A stretch of 64,000 bases of DNA from Rhizobium nepotum 39/7 (GTDB lineage Bacteria; Pseudomonadota; Alphaproteobacteria; Rhizobiales; Rhizobiaceae), in the NCBI RefSeq assembly GCF_000949865.1, contig NZ_JWJH01000001.1, positions 248,001 through 312,000 of the forward strand, read 5' to 3'. Made by a program: the position numbers and the translations under genes. The notes under the pieces were generated by a model. It was not told the DNA's origin. It made no database searches and saw only the letters and a program-made list of their open reading frames with translations. Below are positions 18,976 through 27,617 of this stretch, piece by piece (the first letter of the stretch is position 1; each line of letters opens with the position of its first letter).

Positions 18976-20133
18976 ATGATATTGCATCAACTCATCGACT
19001 ACGAAATCCTCCGTGTCATCTGGTGGCTGCTGCTCGGCGTGGTGCTGATCGGGTTTGCCATCACCGGCGGTTTCGATCTTGGCACAGGCGCGCTGCTGCC
19101 TTTCGTTGCGAAGACCGATATCGAGCGGCGTGTCGTCATCAACTCCATCGGCCCGGTCTGGGAAGGCAATCAGGTCTGGCTCATCCTTGGCGGCGGTGCG
19201 ATCTTCGCCGCCTGGCCGCCGCTTTATGCGGTGTCGTTTTCAGGTTTTTATCTGGCGATGTTCGCCACCCTGTTTGCGCTCATTCTTCGGCCAGTCGGTT
19301 TCAAATATCGCTCGAAGCGCGAAAGCACGGCATGGCGCAGCGCCTGGGATTGGGCGTTGTTCATCGGCGGGTTCGTTCCTGCACTGATCTTCGGTGTGGC
19401 GATCGGCAATGTCCTGCAGGGCGTTCCCTTCTACTTTAATGACGACCTCAGGATTTTCTACGACGGTACGACGCTGTTCGAGCTTCTGAACCCCTATGGC
19501 CTTCTCTGCGGTCTTGTTTCTGTGGCCATGCTGGTGATGCACGGCGCGGCCTGGCTGGTGCTGAAGACCGAAGGCCCGGTTGCTGCCCGCGCCCGCAGTT
19601 TCGGCAGCGTTGCCGCACTCGCCACCACCGTTCTTTTCGCACTTGGCGGCGTCCTGCTGTGGCTCGGTATCGATGGGTATCGCTTCACCTCGGAAGTGGT
19701 AACCGACGGCCCGTCCAACCCGCTGTCAAAGACGGTCGAGGTCGCAAGCGGCGCCTGGTTTTCCAATTATGCGGCCCATCCGTGGATGATGCTGGCGCCG
19801 GCGCTCGGTCTTGCCTTTCCGCTTGTCGCCTTCCTGTTGTTAAGGCTTGGCCGGGAGGTGCTGGCGCTGCTTTCCAGCTCGCTCGCCATTTTCGGCATCA
19901 TCTCCACCGTCGGGCTTACGATGTTCCCTTTCATCTTGCCGTCTTCGGTCGATCCGAAGTCGAGCCTGACGGTCTGGGATGCATCGTCTAGCCACTTGAC
20001 GCTGTTCATCATGCTGGTCGTCGCCCTCATCTTCATCCCGATCATCGTCGCCTATACGTCATGGGTCTATCATGTGCTGTGGGGCAAGGTGGATGAAAAG
20101 GCGATCCGCGACGACAACGGCCATGCCTATTAA
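18976..20133 (+). CDS. cydB: Cytochrome bd ubiquinol oxidase subunit II
   Basis: Integral membrane partner of CydA; 385 residues with about eight hydrophobic helices. The N-terminal segment YEILRVIWWLLLGVVLIGFAITGGFDLGTGALLPF and GNQVWLILGGGAIFAAWPPLYA match CydB, including the conserved GFDLG and WEGNQVWL stretches. It starts 6 bases after cydA and is followed 27 bases later by cydX. Confidence 0.97.
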   Translation: MILHQLIDYEILRVIWWLLLGVVLIGFAITGGFDLGTGALLPFVAKTDIERRVVINSIGPVWEGNQVWLILGGGAIFAAWPPLYAVSFSGFYLAMFATLFALILRPVGFKYRSKRESTAWRSAWDWALFIGGFVPALIFGVAIGNVLQGVPFYFNDDLRIFYDGTTLFELLNPYGLLCGLVSVAMLVMHGAAWLVLKTEGPVAARARSFGSVAALATTVLFALGGVLLWLGIDGYRFTSEVVTDGPSNPLSKTVEVASGAWFSNYAAHPWMMLAPALGLAFPLVAFLLLRLGREVLALLSSSLAIFGIISTVGLTMFPFILPSSVDPKSSLTVWDASSSHLTLFIMLVVALIFIPIIVAYTSWVYHVLWGKVDEKAIRDDNGHAY

Positions 20134-20160
20134 TATCGAACAAACAGAAGGAGATCGAAC

Positions 20161-20283
20161 ATGTGGTATTTCGCCTGGCTGCTCGGCCTGCCTCTCGCCG
20201 CCATCTTCGCCGTCATGAACGCCATGTGGTATGAATTGATGGAAGAAAACGCCAAAAAGGCCGAGGTAAAGCCGGAAAAATGA
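20161..20283 (+). CDS. cydX: Cytochrome bd small subunit CydX
   Basis: A 40-residue single-helix protein beginning MWYFAWLLGLPLAAIFAVMN and ending in a charged tail (MEENAKKAEVKPEK). The W-Y-F-x-W-x-L-G start and a Glu just after the helix are hallmarks of CydX, which stabilises the bd oxidase hemes. GAAGGAGA lies 6 bases before the ATG. It closes the cyd operon; a terminator follows at once. Confidence 0.93.
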   Translation: MWYFAWLLGLPLAAIFAVMNAMWYELMEENAKKAEVKPEK

Positions 20284-20301
20284 CGCCTCGGGGCACAGGG
20301 C

Positions 20302-20338
20302 AAAAAAGGGCGGCATCCGGTCCGGACGCCGCCCTTTT
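20302..20338. terminator. Bidirectional terminator between cydX and the 20368 gene
   Basis: GGGCGGC (20308-20314) pairs with GCCGCCC (20328-20334) and an inner TCCGG/CCGGA extends the stem. Four T's follow on the plus strand and six T's on the minus strand, so it can stop both the cyd operon and the convergent gene. Confidence 0.85.
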
Positions 20339-20367
20339 GGTCAATGCCGTGCTTGTGACGCGCGGCT

Positions 20368-20556
20368 TCAGTGGATCGCGATGCCGCGCTTGTCCGCTTC
20401 TTCCTTGATGATGTCTTCGACCAGCGCTCTCTTGAGATTTGGATTTCCCAGAAGATAGTCGTCGGCAATCTCAAAAATCGACTTCGGGTTGTCTGTCCCG
20501 TGAAGGGTGTCGAGGTCCAGGCCGATCTGCTCTCGCAAGCTTGAATAGTCGTCCAT
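20368..20556 (-). CDS. Small conserved-looking hypothetical protein (62 residues)
   Basis: An acidic, soluble, helix-rich protein starting MDDYSSLREQIGLDLDTL and ending EEADKRGIAIH; no family recognised. The ATG at 20556 has GGGAG 6 bases upstream; a GTG at 20574 would add six residues. It lies 22 bases after a DUF3597 gene on the same strand and is probably the last gene of an EcfG-driven stress operon, which suggests a stress role. Confidence 0.65.
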   Translation of the reverse strand: MDDYSSLREQIGLDLDTLHGTDNPKSIFEIADDYLLGNPNLKRALVEDIIKEEADKRGIAIH

Positions 20557-20578
20557 CGCGTCTCTCCCGGTCACAGGG

Positions 20579-21001
20579 TCAGTCCAGAAGATCGGCCGGA
20601 ACCTTGCCGCCGTTTTCGGACAGCTTCTTGATGACGGCCTTGTGCAGCCAGATGTTCATCGTCGCCGAATCCGAGGTGTCGCCGGTATAGCCGAGTTCGC
20701 CCGCCAGTTCCTTTCTGGCGCTGAGGCTGCTGTCCAGATCGAGCGCCTTCAGAAGGTCGACGATCGAATGTTTCCAGTCGAGCTTCTGGCCGTTCTTTTT
20801 GACCGCCGCATCCAGAATGGAGGCGACGTCGACGCTGCCCGTCGATGCCGGAGCTGTGGATGCCGGAGACGAAGCTGTCGGGGCAGGTGCGGCCGGGCTT
20901 GCGGTGGTTGTCGGTGCCCCGGTTGGAGCCGGCGTCGAAGTCGGTGTTGCTGCCTCGGCCCTGCCGAAAATCGCACCCTTGATCTTGTCGAAAAAGCTCA
21001 T
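20579..21001 (-). CDS. DUF3597 domain protein
   Basis: 140 residues. A short N-terminal segment, MSFFDKIKGAIFG, is followed by a low-complexity Ala/Pro/Thr/Ser linker (residues about 18-55) and a C-terminal domain with ILDAAVKKNGQKLDWKHSIVDLLKALDLDSSL and ELGYTGDTSDSATMNIWLHKAVIKKL. This is the DUF3597 pattern. The domain resembles LysM-adjacent, possibly peptidoglycan-related proteins, but no function is established. It lies 12 bases after a YeaQ-like membrane gene. Confidence 0.8.
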   Translation of the reverse strand: MSFFDKIKGAIFGRAEAATPTSTPAPTGAPTTTASPAAPAPTASSPASTAPASTGSVDVASILDAAVKKNGQKLDWKHSIVDLLKALDLDSSLSARKELAGELGYTGDTSDSATMNIWLHKAVIKKLSENGGKVPADLLD

Positions 21002-21013
21002 TTTGTCCTCCCT

Positions 21014-21265
21014 TTATCGGCGAAATGCGCGCCCAATGGCGATGAGAATGCAAGCGCCGATGAAACCGGCGATGAGATATCCAATCCAGCCTCCGAGCGA
21101 GATGCCCACAAGTCCAAGCAGGAAATTGGCGACGATGGCGCCGATGATGCCAAGGATTATGTTCATGAAAACACCCATGTTGCTTTTCATGAACTGTTCG
21201 GCGAGCCAACCGGCCACACCGCCTATGATGATTGCTGCAATCCAACCGATTTGTGCGTCTTCCAT
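21014..21265 (-). CDS. GlsB/YeaQ/YmgE family stress-response membrane protein
   Basis: 83 residues, three hydrophobic segments rich in glycine: IGWIAAIIIGGVAGWLAEQF, MNIILGIIGAIVANFLLGLVG, and IGYLIAGFIGACILIAIGRAF. This is the transglycosylase-associated (YeaQ) family of inner-membrane stress proteins. The ATG at 21265 has AAAGG 7 bases upstream. It is the first gene after a consensus EcfG promoter at 21360-21384, matching its general-stress role. Confidence 0.88.
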   Translation of the reverse strand: MEDAQIGWIAAIIIGGVAGWLAEQFMKSNMGVFMNIILGIIGAIVANFLLGLVGISLGGWIGYLIAGFIGACILIAIGRAFRR

Positions 21266-21359
21266 AACAGCCCTTTCCTTTTTGAAAGAGGTCCGCAGGC
21301 ATATGGACAGGCTTTTGCGCGCACTGATCCCCCCGCCTTTTTGACCCCAGGCGATCATT

Positions 21360-21384
21360 AACGGCCGAGCGACGATTTTGTTCC
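21360..21384 (-). promoter_or_regulatory. EcfG-type general stress response promoter
   Basis: On the minus strand GGAAC (21384-21380), 16 bases, CGTT (21363-21360). This is the exact alphaproteobacterial EcfG consensus, about 95 bases before the YeaQ-like gene. It overlaps the downstream side of nadC, which is transcribed in the same direction. Confidence 0.75.
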
Positions 21385-21401
21385 GCGCACCGGTGCTTTC
21401 T

Positions 21402-22259
21402 TCAGCCTTTGCTCTGGAAGTCCAGACCGATGTCGAGAACCGGTGCGCTGTGGGTCAGCCAGCCGACGGAAATGAGATCGATGCCGGTTGCGGCAATAGT
21501 GGCGGCGGTTTCAGGGTTGATGCGGCCGGAGGCTTCGGTAATGGCGCGCCCGGCAACGATTTCCACCGCCTCGCGCAGGCGTTCCGGCGTCATATTGTCG
21601 AGGAGAACCGCATCGACGCCTTCGTCCATTGCCTCGCGCAATTGCGTAAGCGTGTCGACTTCCACCTCGATCTTGACCAGATGTCCGACACCCGCCTTGG
21701 CGCTGCGAATGGCCTGGCGCACGCTGCCGGCTACGGCGATGTGATTGTCCTTGATGAGAACGGCATCATAGAGGGCGAAACGGTGGTTCATGCCGCCGCC
21801 GGCGCGCACCGCATATTTTTCCAGTGCCCTGAGGCCCGGCGTCGTTTTGCGGGTGCAGGCGATCGAGGCTTTGGTGCCGGAGATGGCGGCAACGATGCTT
21901 GCGGTGACGGAAGCGATACCCGACAGGTGACCGAGAAAATTAAGCGCGGTGCGTTCCCCGGTCAAAAGGCCGCGTGAGGGACCTTCGATCGTCGCGATGA
22001 TGTCGTCGGGAGCCACAGTCGCGCCATCCTCAATATGCCGCTTCATCGCGATTGTCGGGTCCACCAGTTGAAAAGCAAGTTCCGCGGCATCGAGACCGGC
22101 AATGACGCCCGGTTCGCGTGCGGCCATGACGACGACCGAGCGATGATCGGCAGGAATGACGGCGGCGGATGTTATGTCACCCGCCAGCCCCAGATCTTCC
22201 AGAAGGGCGTTGCGGACGAGCGGTTCCACGATGAGGCGTGGCAGGGGGGAGAGGATCAT
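21402..22259 (-). CDS. nadC: Nicotinate-nucleotide pyrophosphorylase (quinolinate phosphoribosyltransferase)
   Basis: Converts quinolinate and PRPP to nicotinate mononucleotide, the third step of de novo NAD synthesis. 285 residues, normal for the family. Visible motifs are LGLAGDITSAAVIP, the phosphoribosyl-binding RTALNFLGHLSGIAS, CTRKTTPGLR, and the C-terminal GRINPETAATIAATGIDLISVGWLTHSAP. The ATG at 22259 has GGAG 8 bases upstream inside nadB and lies one base past the nadB stop, so nadA-nadB-nadC form one transcript. A longer reading upstream lies wholly inside nadB and is rejected. Confidence 0.96.
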   Translation of the reverse strand: MILSPLPRLIVEPLVRNALLEDLGLAGDITSAAVIPADHRSVVVMAAREPGVIAGLDAAELAFQLVDPTIAMKRHIEDGATVAPDDIIATIEGPSRGLLTGERTALNFLGHLSGIASVTASIVAAISGTKASIACTRKTTPGLRALEKYAVRAGGGMNHRFALYDAVLIKDNHIAVAGSVRQAIRSAKAGVGHLVKIEVEVDTLTQLREAMDEGVDAVLLDNMTPERLREAVEIVAGRAITEASGRINPETAATIAATGIDLISVGWLTHSAPVLDIGLDFQSKG

Positions 22260-22260
22260 G

Positions 22261-23826
22261 TCAGGCGCTCCGCGCAAGGCTGGAAGAGGAAAGACTGGGA
22301 GAGGAAAGATCATGGGCAATGGCGATGACATCGGACAGGCGCAGCCTGCGCCTTGCGGCGACCGTCTCTTTTTCCTGGAAATCATCGCGGAAGTGCGCTC
22401 CGCGTGATTCCGTGCGCAAGACTGCGAAGACGGCGATTGCGAGCCCGACGATGGCGGGATCGGATGCTGGAGCATTCTGTTCGGCCAACGGCAGAAGTTT
22501 GTGGATCGCGTCGGCCAGCCCGGCTTCATGTCTGACGATGCCGAGATGGCGGGAGACGATGGGCCGGACGATGGCGGGATCTGCGGCCGGAAGAGCAGGT
22601 GTTGCGAATGACGTGACAGCTGTCACCGGTTTTGATGTCGGTTGGGCGGCAATATCTACCGCTGCGCGCATGCCCATGGCCGCCGCCTCCAGCAGGGAGT
22701 TGCTGGCGAGTCGGTTGGCCCCGTGAAGGCCCGTGCAGGCGGTTTCGCCCGCAACCCAGAGGCCGGGTACAGAACTGCGGCCATTGCCATCAGTGGCGAC
22801 GCCGCCCATGTGGTAATGCACGGCGGGGCGGACGGGAACGAGTTCGCGGGCGGGGTCTATCCCGGCCTCGCGGCAGAGCAGGTCGATTGATGGGAAACGC
22901 GCTGAAAAACCGGTGCCCAGCGCCTGGCGGGCATCGAGAAAGACCTTGCCGCCACGCAGGATTTCCCGGTCGATGGCGCGGGCGACAATATCGCGGGAGG
23001 CTAGTTCCGCACCCGGAACGGCCGCCATGAAACGTTCGCCGTTTTCATTGAGAAGAAGTGCACCTTCGCCCCGTACTGCCTCGCTGACCAGCGCCAGCGG
23101 TCGCCGGGGAGAGGAAAGCGCCGTCGGGTGGAACTGGACGAATTCCATGTCAGTGAGGATGGCACCGGCGCGCGCGGCGAGCATGATGCCCTGCCCGTAA
23201 TTGCCGGAGGGATTGGTGGTGGCCTCGTAAAGCCCGCCTAGACCGCCAGTGGCAAGAATGACGTTGGTGGCCGGCAGAGCGAAGCTGCCTCCTTGTCCGG
23301 CGCAGATGAGGCCTGTCACCACGCCGTCATCAGTCAACAGCCGGCGCACTTCCGTGCCCTCCAGAACCGCGATGGACGGTGTGTTGAGGACGGCGGCAGC
23401 GAGAGCCTTGACGATGGCCGCACCCGAGCCGTCGCCTTCGGCATGCAGGATGCGCCGGCGGCTATGGGCGGCTTCCAGCCCGAACAGGAGCTTGCCTTGC
23501 GCGTCGCGGTCGAAACGTACTCCGGCCCGCTCCAGCGCTTCGATAAGGGCGGGGGCGGCGGAGATGATATCCGCAGCGATATCCGCGTCGCAGAGGCCAT
23601 CGCCTGCGGCAAGCGTATCGGCAAGATGAAGCGCTGCGCTGTCGTCAGCCCCGAGGCTCGCCGCAATGCCGCCCTGCGCCCAGGCGCTGGACGTCTCGCC
23701 GCCAAGCGTGCTGCGCGTCAAAAGCAGCACGGGTTGCGGCGCAAGCGTCAGCGCCGCCATCAGGCCGGCAATGCCGCTGCCGACGATGACCGTTCTGCCG
23801 GCATATTGCGACAGGCCTTCGCTCAT
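22261..23826 (-). CDS. nadB: L-aspartate oxidase
   Basis: FAD enzyme making iminoaspartate, the first step of de novo NAD synthesis. 521 residues. FAD-binding [14 protein letters not shown] lies at the N-terminus. Active-site and FAD-domain stretches are [25 protein letters not shown], and the [26 protein letters not shown] region followed by [14 protein letters not shown]. Its ATG overlaps the nadA stop by 4 bases and its stop is next to nadC. Confidence 0.96.
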   Translation of the reverse strand: MSEGLSQYAGRTVIVGSGIAGLMAALTLAPQPVLLLTRSTLGGETSSAWAQGGIAASLGADDSAALHLADTLAAGDGLCDADIAADIISAAPALIEALERAGVRFDRDAQGKLLFGLEAAHSRRRILHAEGDGSGAAIVKALAAAVLNTPSIAVLEGTEVRRLLTDDGVVTGLICAGQGGSFALPATNVILATGGLGGLYEATTNPSGNYGQGIMLAARAGAILTDMEFVQFHPTALSSPRRPLALVSEAVRGEGALLLNENGERFMAAVPGAELASRDIVARAIDREILRGGKVFLDARQALGTGFSARFPSIDLLCREAGIDPARELVPVRPAVHYHMGGVATDGNGRSSVPGLWVAGETACTGLHGANRLASNSLLEAAAMGMRAAVDIAAQPTSKPVTAVTSFATPALPAADPAIVRPIVSRHLGIVRHEAGLADAIHKLLPLAEQNAPASDPAIVGLAIAVFAVLRTESRGAHFRDDFQEKETVAARRRLRLSDVIAIAHDLSSPSLSSSSLARSA

Positions 23827-24794
23827 ACCGCCAGCATCCTTTCCACGGCGCGGCGGGCGGCGACCGCGATAGTCGGATCGATCGTCACCTCATGGCGATT
23901 TTCCTCAAGCGCCGTGCGGATATTGCCAAGCGTGATGCGCTTCATATGCGGGCAAAGATTGCAGGGGCGGATGAACTCGACATCGGGGTGGTGCACGGCG
24001 ACATTGTCGCTCATCGAGCATTCCGTCAAAAGCACCACGCGGGCAGGGCGTTCCCGGCTCACATAATCCGACATGACGGCGGTGGAGCCGGAAAAATCCG
24101 CAGCCTCGACGACATCGGGCGGACATTCGGGATGCGCGAGAACGGTGATGCCGGGATGGCTCTCTCTCAATTCACGGATGTCTTCTGCGGTGAAAAGCTC
24201 GTGCACTTCGCAATGGCCACGCCATGCGATCAGCTCGACATTGGTTTCCCGCGCCACGTTTTTCGCCAGATATTCGTCGGGCAGCATCAGCACACGCGGC
24301 ACGCCGAGCGATTCCACCACCTGGCGGGCATTGCCGGAGGTGCAGCATATGTCGGAAGCGGCCTTCACTGCGGCAGACGTGTTCACGTAGGTGACAACCG
24401 GAACGCCGGGATAGGCCTTGCGCAAAAGCGCGATGTCTTCGGGCGTGATGGAATCGGCGAGCGAACAGCCTGCGGCCATATCCGGAATGAGCACGGTTTT
24501 TCCCGGATTGAGCAGCTTTGCCGTCTCGGCCATGAAATGCACGCCGGCGAGAACGATGATGTCCGCCTCCACTTCCATCGCCTTGCGCGCAAGGGCGAGG
24601 CTGTCTCCGACGATATCGGCGACGCCGTGGAAGATTTCCGGTGTCTGGTAATTATGGGCGAGGATGACGGCGTTGCGCTTGCGCTTCAGATCGAGGATCG
24701 CATCCACATCGTCCTGAAAGCCCATCCATTCGGCCTTGGGAATGACGCGGCTGACGCGGTCGTAAAGGCTTGCGGCAGAAATCTGTTCGTTCAC
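23823..24794 (-). CDS. nadA: Quinolinate synthase
   Basis: 4Fe-4S enzyme that condenses iminoaspartate with dihydroxyacetone phosphate to quinolinate. The three cluster cysteines are plausibly those in [20 protein letters not shown] and [39 protein letters not shown] is the family signature. The GTG at 24794 is preferred: GGGAG lies 7 bases upstream and the NadQ-like operator (24809-24827) then stays outside the gene. A GTG at 24818 would put the operator inside the reading frame. Confidence 0.93.
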   Translation of the reverse strand: MNEQISAASLYDRVSRVIPKAEWMGFQDDVDAILDLKRKRNAVILAHNYQTPEIFHGVADIVGDSLALARKAMEVEADIIVLAGVHFMAETAKLLNPGKTVLIPDMAAGCSLADSITPEDIALLRKAYPGVPVVTYVNTSAAVKAASDICCTSGNARQVVESLGVPRVLMLPDEYLAKNVARETNVELIAWRGHCEVHELFTAEDIRELRESHPGITVLAHPECPPDVVEAADFSGSTAVMSDYVSRERPARVVLLTECSMSDNVAVHHPDVEFIRPCNLCPHMKRITLGNIRTALEENRHEVTIDPTIAVAARRAVERMLAV

Positions 24795-24808
24795 GGCACT
24801 CTCCCGTT

Positions 24809-24827
24809 TATGCTCCACTTGAGCATA
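24809..24827. promoter_or_regulatory. NadQ-like operator 1 upstream of nadA
   Basis: TATGCTC, 5 bases, GAGCATA: a perfect 7-5-7 dyad, 14 bases before the chosen nadA start, where a bound repressor would block nadABC transcription. Confidence 0.7.
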
Positions 24828-24842
24828 TCTAGGTCAAAGAGA

Positions 24843-24861
24843 TATTCTCATTGTGAGTATA
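24843..24861. promoter_or_regulatory. NadQ-like operator 2 upstream of nadA
   Basis: TATTCTC, 5 bases, GAGTATA: the same 7-5-7 architecture as the first site, with one mismatch per arm. Centres are 34 bases apart, about three helical turns, which would let two repressor dimers lie on the same face. Confidence 0.68.
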
Positions 24862-24863
24862 TG

Positions 24864-25766
24864 TCAATTGCGGGAGAGCGGCAGTTTTGTTCCGGAAAGG
24901 GCGCGTTCATCGACAACGGTCTGGCGGAAGCGGAAAAGCTTTGCCGGGCGTCCGCCGGTTTCGGTCGCCATGTCGCCGGTCTCTTCCACCAGTTGCTGCT
25001 GTTCGATCAGCCGGCGGAAATTCTGTTTGTGCAGCGTCAGCCCGGCAAGCGCCTCGACCGCGCGCTGCAATTGCAGCAGGGTGAAGGCATCGGCCATCAG
25101 TTCGAAAACCACCGGACGGTACTTGATCTTGGCCCTCAGGCGGGCGATGCCGGTAGCGAGAATGCGGCGGTGATCGGCAAACATCGGCCTGCCGAAATTG
25201 ATCCGGGGCTCGCTCTGGGCCTCCTCCACTAGCCCCGCCTCATACAGCAATTCATAGCGTTGCAGGGTCAGTTCCTCGTTCCAGCCGCCGCCATCGAGGC
25301 CGAAGGTGAAATCGGCTCGCAAATGGCGCTGGCTTTTGCAGGCGGGATCGGAATCTGCCCATGCACGCAGATTGTCGATAATGGTGTCCAGAACCGCCGG
25401 GCGGCCCTGCCGATGGTCCTCCCAGGGGAAATATTCGTACCAGCCATGCCAGAGGGGGCGGCCGTTGCCGGGCGGCTCCTGCTCGCGAACCAGCCCGAGA
25501 TAGCCGATGGAGATGGTTCTGCCGCCAAGAATGTCATTGTTGCGGTCGCGATCGGCGAAGGTGTAAAGCTGTTCGAGGTAACCGACGGGGTGATGCGTCT
25601 GCTCGTGGATCCACTCCCGCAACCCGCTCTGAAGCGTTCTGTGGCCGAATTCGAACGGCCCCGAAGGAAGCGCGGCGCCGGCTCGAACGGTCATGACGCG
25701 TGGTTCGTCCCTGGTGATGGCGGTGACGACGGCGATGAGTTCGGCATGGGCAAGCCCGATGGTCAC
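24864..25766 (-). CDS. nadQ: NadQ-type transcriptional regulator of NAD synthesis (Nudix-like domain plus winged helix)
   Basis: 300 residues. The N-terminal half has a Nudix-like fold without an intact Nudix box (HAELIAVVTAITRDEPRVMTV, then GYLEQLYTFADRDR). The C-terminal half is a winged helix (ALAGLTLHKQNFRRLIEQQQLVEETGDMATETGGRPAKLFRF), as in NrtR/NadQ proteins that repress NAD genes. The GTG at 25766 has AGGAG 6 bases upstream. The gene is directly upstream of nadABC on the same strand, with twin operators between them. The effector (an NAD-related nucleotide) is inferred from the family. Confidence 0.82.
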   Translation of the reverse strand: MTIGLAHAELIAVVTAITRDEPRVMTVRAGAALPSGPFEFGHRTLQSGLREWIHEQTHHPVGYLEQLYTFADRDRNNDILGGRTISIGYLGLVREQEPPGNGRPLWHGWYEYFPWEDHRQGRPAVLDTIIDNLRAWADSDPACKSQRHLRADFTFGLDGGGWNEELTLQRYELLYEAGLVEEAQSEPRINFGRPMFADHRRILATGIARLRAKIKYRPVVFELMADAFTLLQLQRAVEALAGLTLHKQNFRRLIEQQQLVEETGDMATETGGRPAKLFRFRQTVVDERALSGTKLPLSRN

Positions 25767-25975
25767 GGCGACTCCTCTGGTTTTTGGCTGCAAGACCAAC
25801 CTTCTTTGGCACAGGAAGGCCGGTTCGCCAACAAGGACGGGTTGGAAAGGGTCGCTGATGCGCGCGCGCCGGAAAACAGGGTTTCATCAGACAAAAGGAT
25901 GAATTCTTGTAGTTAGGCGTCCGTCATCCGTTATGTTACAGACCCGCCATAAGCATTTCATAACGCAGAAGGCCA

Positions 25976-26350
25976 ATGCTAGAGGACATATCTCTCGAAG
26001 AGTCGCTTGTGGGTTACTACACCTGGAACATCGGGCAAAACCTGATTTATCTGGATGCCGTGGCTTCTCAATTGCGTGACGTTTCCATCGAGGAGGCCGC
26101 TTGCGGCATTCCAGTGGAGAATTTCATAGCGCAGATCGAAAGCGGTTCCCGGGCGGGCGTGGCCAAGGCGGTTTACAACTCGCTGACGAATGGCGTGTTT
26201 TATGATCAGGAATACCGCATTCGGCTCAAATCCGGCGATTTCCGCTGGCTGCGGACAACGGGTAGAGTGATTCTGGACTCTGACCGGATTCCGATCATGG
26301 CAATGGGCACGGTGCGTGATATCACTGCCCGCAAGGTCTTATTGATGTAA
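25976..26350 (+). CDS. Single-domain PAS protein
   Basis: 124 residues that are almost entirely one PAS/PAC domain: YYTWNIGQNLIYLDAVASQLRDVSIEE at the start and the PAC-like YRIRLKSGDFRWLRTTGRVILDSD...AMGTVRDITARK at the end. No kinase, GGDEF or HTH output domain is attached, and the next frame shows no fusion remnant. It may be a stand-alone sensor or adaptor, or the remnant of a larger signalling gene. No ribosome-binding site is obvious before the ATG. Confidence 0.6.
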   Translation: MLEDISLEESLVGYYTWNIGQNLIYLDAVASQLRDVSIEEAACGIPVENFIAQIESGSRAGVAKAVYNSLTNGVFYDQEYRIRLKSGDFRWLRTTGRVILDSDRIPIMAMGTVRDITARKVLLM

Positions 26351-26423
26351 TATTTTTTCCGTTCGGCCTCTTTTTAAAAACGCCGATCTATTTTTGTCGA
26401 TTATTTTTTGATGTTGCTGTGAC

Positions 26424-26924
26424 ATGGTTCGGCAGGTTTTAATTTTGCTGTTGCAGATCGTGCTGGTCATTGGGCTCGGCATAGCCGCCATCCGTATCGC
26501 TTCGCTCGTCAACGGCGATGCGACAGGTGCGACGGCTGGACTTGCCGCAAACACGGAGATGCTGTGGACGACCTCGCCGGTTCGGGTCGACCCTCGCCAC
26601 CAGAATTTCGAGCGTATTCCGACCCCGCCCGATCCATACCCCCTGAAAATATACGCGGATCAGCGTCTGCGCGTTGTCTCCAATAACCGCTTCACCTTCA
26701 AAGGGCAGGAATTCCGCCTTACCGGCGTGGAGGATATCGATCGCAACCGGGTCTGTGCCGGCCCTGACGGCCGCCGTTATGCCTGCGGCCTGAATGCCTA
26801 CAAGGCGCTGGAAAACCGGTTGCGCGGCAAATATCTCGAATGCCATGTGGTGGAAGAGGGCGGCGGCGTCCTTTCCGTGGAGTGCTGGATCAACGGACAG
26901 GACCTGCGGGCGCTATTGCAATAG
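26424..26924 (+). CDS. Membrane-anchored protein with a thermonuclease-like (SNase) fold, probably non-catalytic
   Basis: 166 residues. An N-terminal hydrophobic segment at about residues 3-24 may be an anchor or uncleaved signal. Then follows a C-terminal part with the SNase order: FKGQEFRLTGVEDIDRNRVCAGPDGRRYACG, AYKALENRLRGKYLECHVVEE, VLSVECWINGQDLRALL. The usual catalytic Asp/Glu/Arg positions are not clearly kept (no D-x-P-E after the RLTG strand). It was recognised by pattern only, and its role is unknown. It is followed by a tRNA gene on the opposite strand. Confidence 0.6.
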   Translation: MVRQVLILLLQIVLVIGLGIAAIRIASLVNGDATGATAGLAANTEMLWTTSPVRVDPRHQNFERIPTPPDPYPLKIYADQRLRVVSNNRFTFKGQEFRLTGVEDIDRNRVCAGPDGRRYACGLNAYKALENRLRGKYLECHVVEEGGGVLSVECWINGQDLRALLQ

Positions 26925-26999
26925 GCAACGCGACGAGCAGCCGATAAGGCGCACGAAACGGGCCATTTGAATAATAGGTGTTTTCAGTTCGTAGAGATT

Positions 27000-27075
<76 letters not shown>

Positions 27076-27227
27076 ATAAGGGTTCCGGCATTTCGTCCGG
27101 TTCCGGGAACCGAAGCGGCTGTTGTTCCGTTCGGTGGCGGCTTACTACTTCGGCTAACCGAAGAGTGCAAGCACAAAAAACAGCCCGGCTTCATTTTTTT
27201 GTCGCCGGGCCGGTTTATCCAATAAGA

Positions 27228-27617
27228 TCAAGCTTCTTCGTCGTCGCCCGGTACGCCGATGATGCCGGACATGTCGTCGTCGTCATCTTCGTCGTCGGTT
27301 TCGAGGAAGGTGTCGTCATCGTCACCGATTTCCACGTCATCTTCGTCGTCGCCAAGATCGGGGATCTCGTCGCCGCTGGTGTCGCCGTCGGCATCTTCCA
27401 GCGATACGAGTTCGACTTCCGTGTTTTCGGCGTCGACTTCCGCCACTTCCTCTTCTTCAGCCTGCTCGAGCTTTGCCTGAGCCGTGCTTTCCTCGAAGAA
27501 GGACAGCGGCCAGGATTTGCCGCTATAGGGAGAAACGACCGGATCGCGGTTCAGATCGTAGAACTTCTTGCCGGTATCGGGGTCTGTGCGCTTGGTACCA
27601 AGGTCCGCTTTTGCCAC
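27228..27617 (-). CDS. TIGR02300 family protein with an acidic tail
   Basis: 129 residues. The N-terminus MAKADLGTKRTDPDTGKKFYDLNRDPVVSPYSGKSWP is the TIGR02300 signature (FYDLN motif) of alphaproteobacteria. The C-terminal two thirds is a run of Glu and Asp (DDDDTFLETDDEDDDDD), probably disordered. Function is not known. It lies between tRNA-Ala and cmk, a conserved rhizobial neighbourhood. Confidence 0.9.
   Translation of the reverse strand: MAKADLGTKRTDPDTGKKFYDLNRDPVVSPYSGKSWPLSFFEESTAQAKLEQAEEEEVAEVDAENTEVELVSLEDADGDTSGDEIPDLGDDEDDVEIGDDDDTFLETDDEDDDDDMSGIIGVPGDDEEA

Noticed and set aside
17566-18990. 474-codon frame opposite cydA
   Set aside because: Antisense shadow of cydA; Arg/His-rich composition is typical of such frames.
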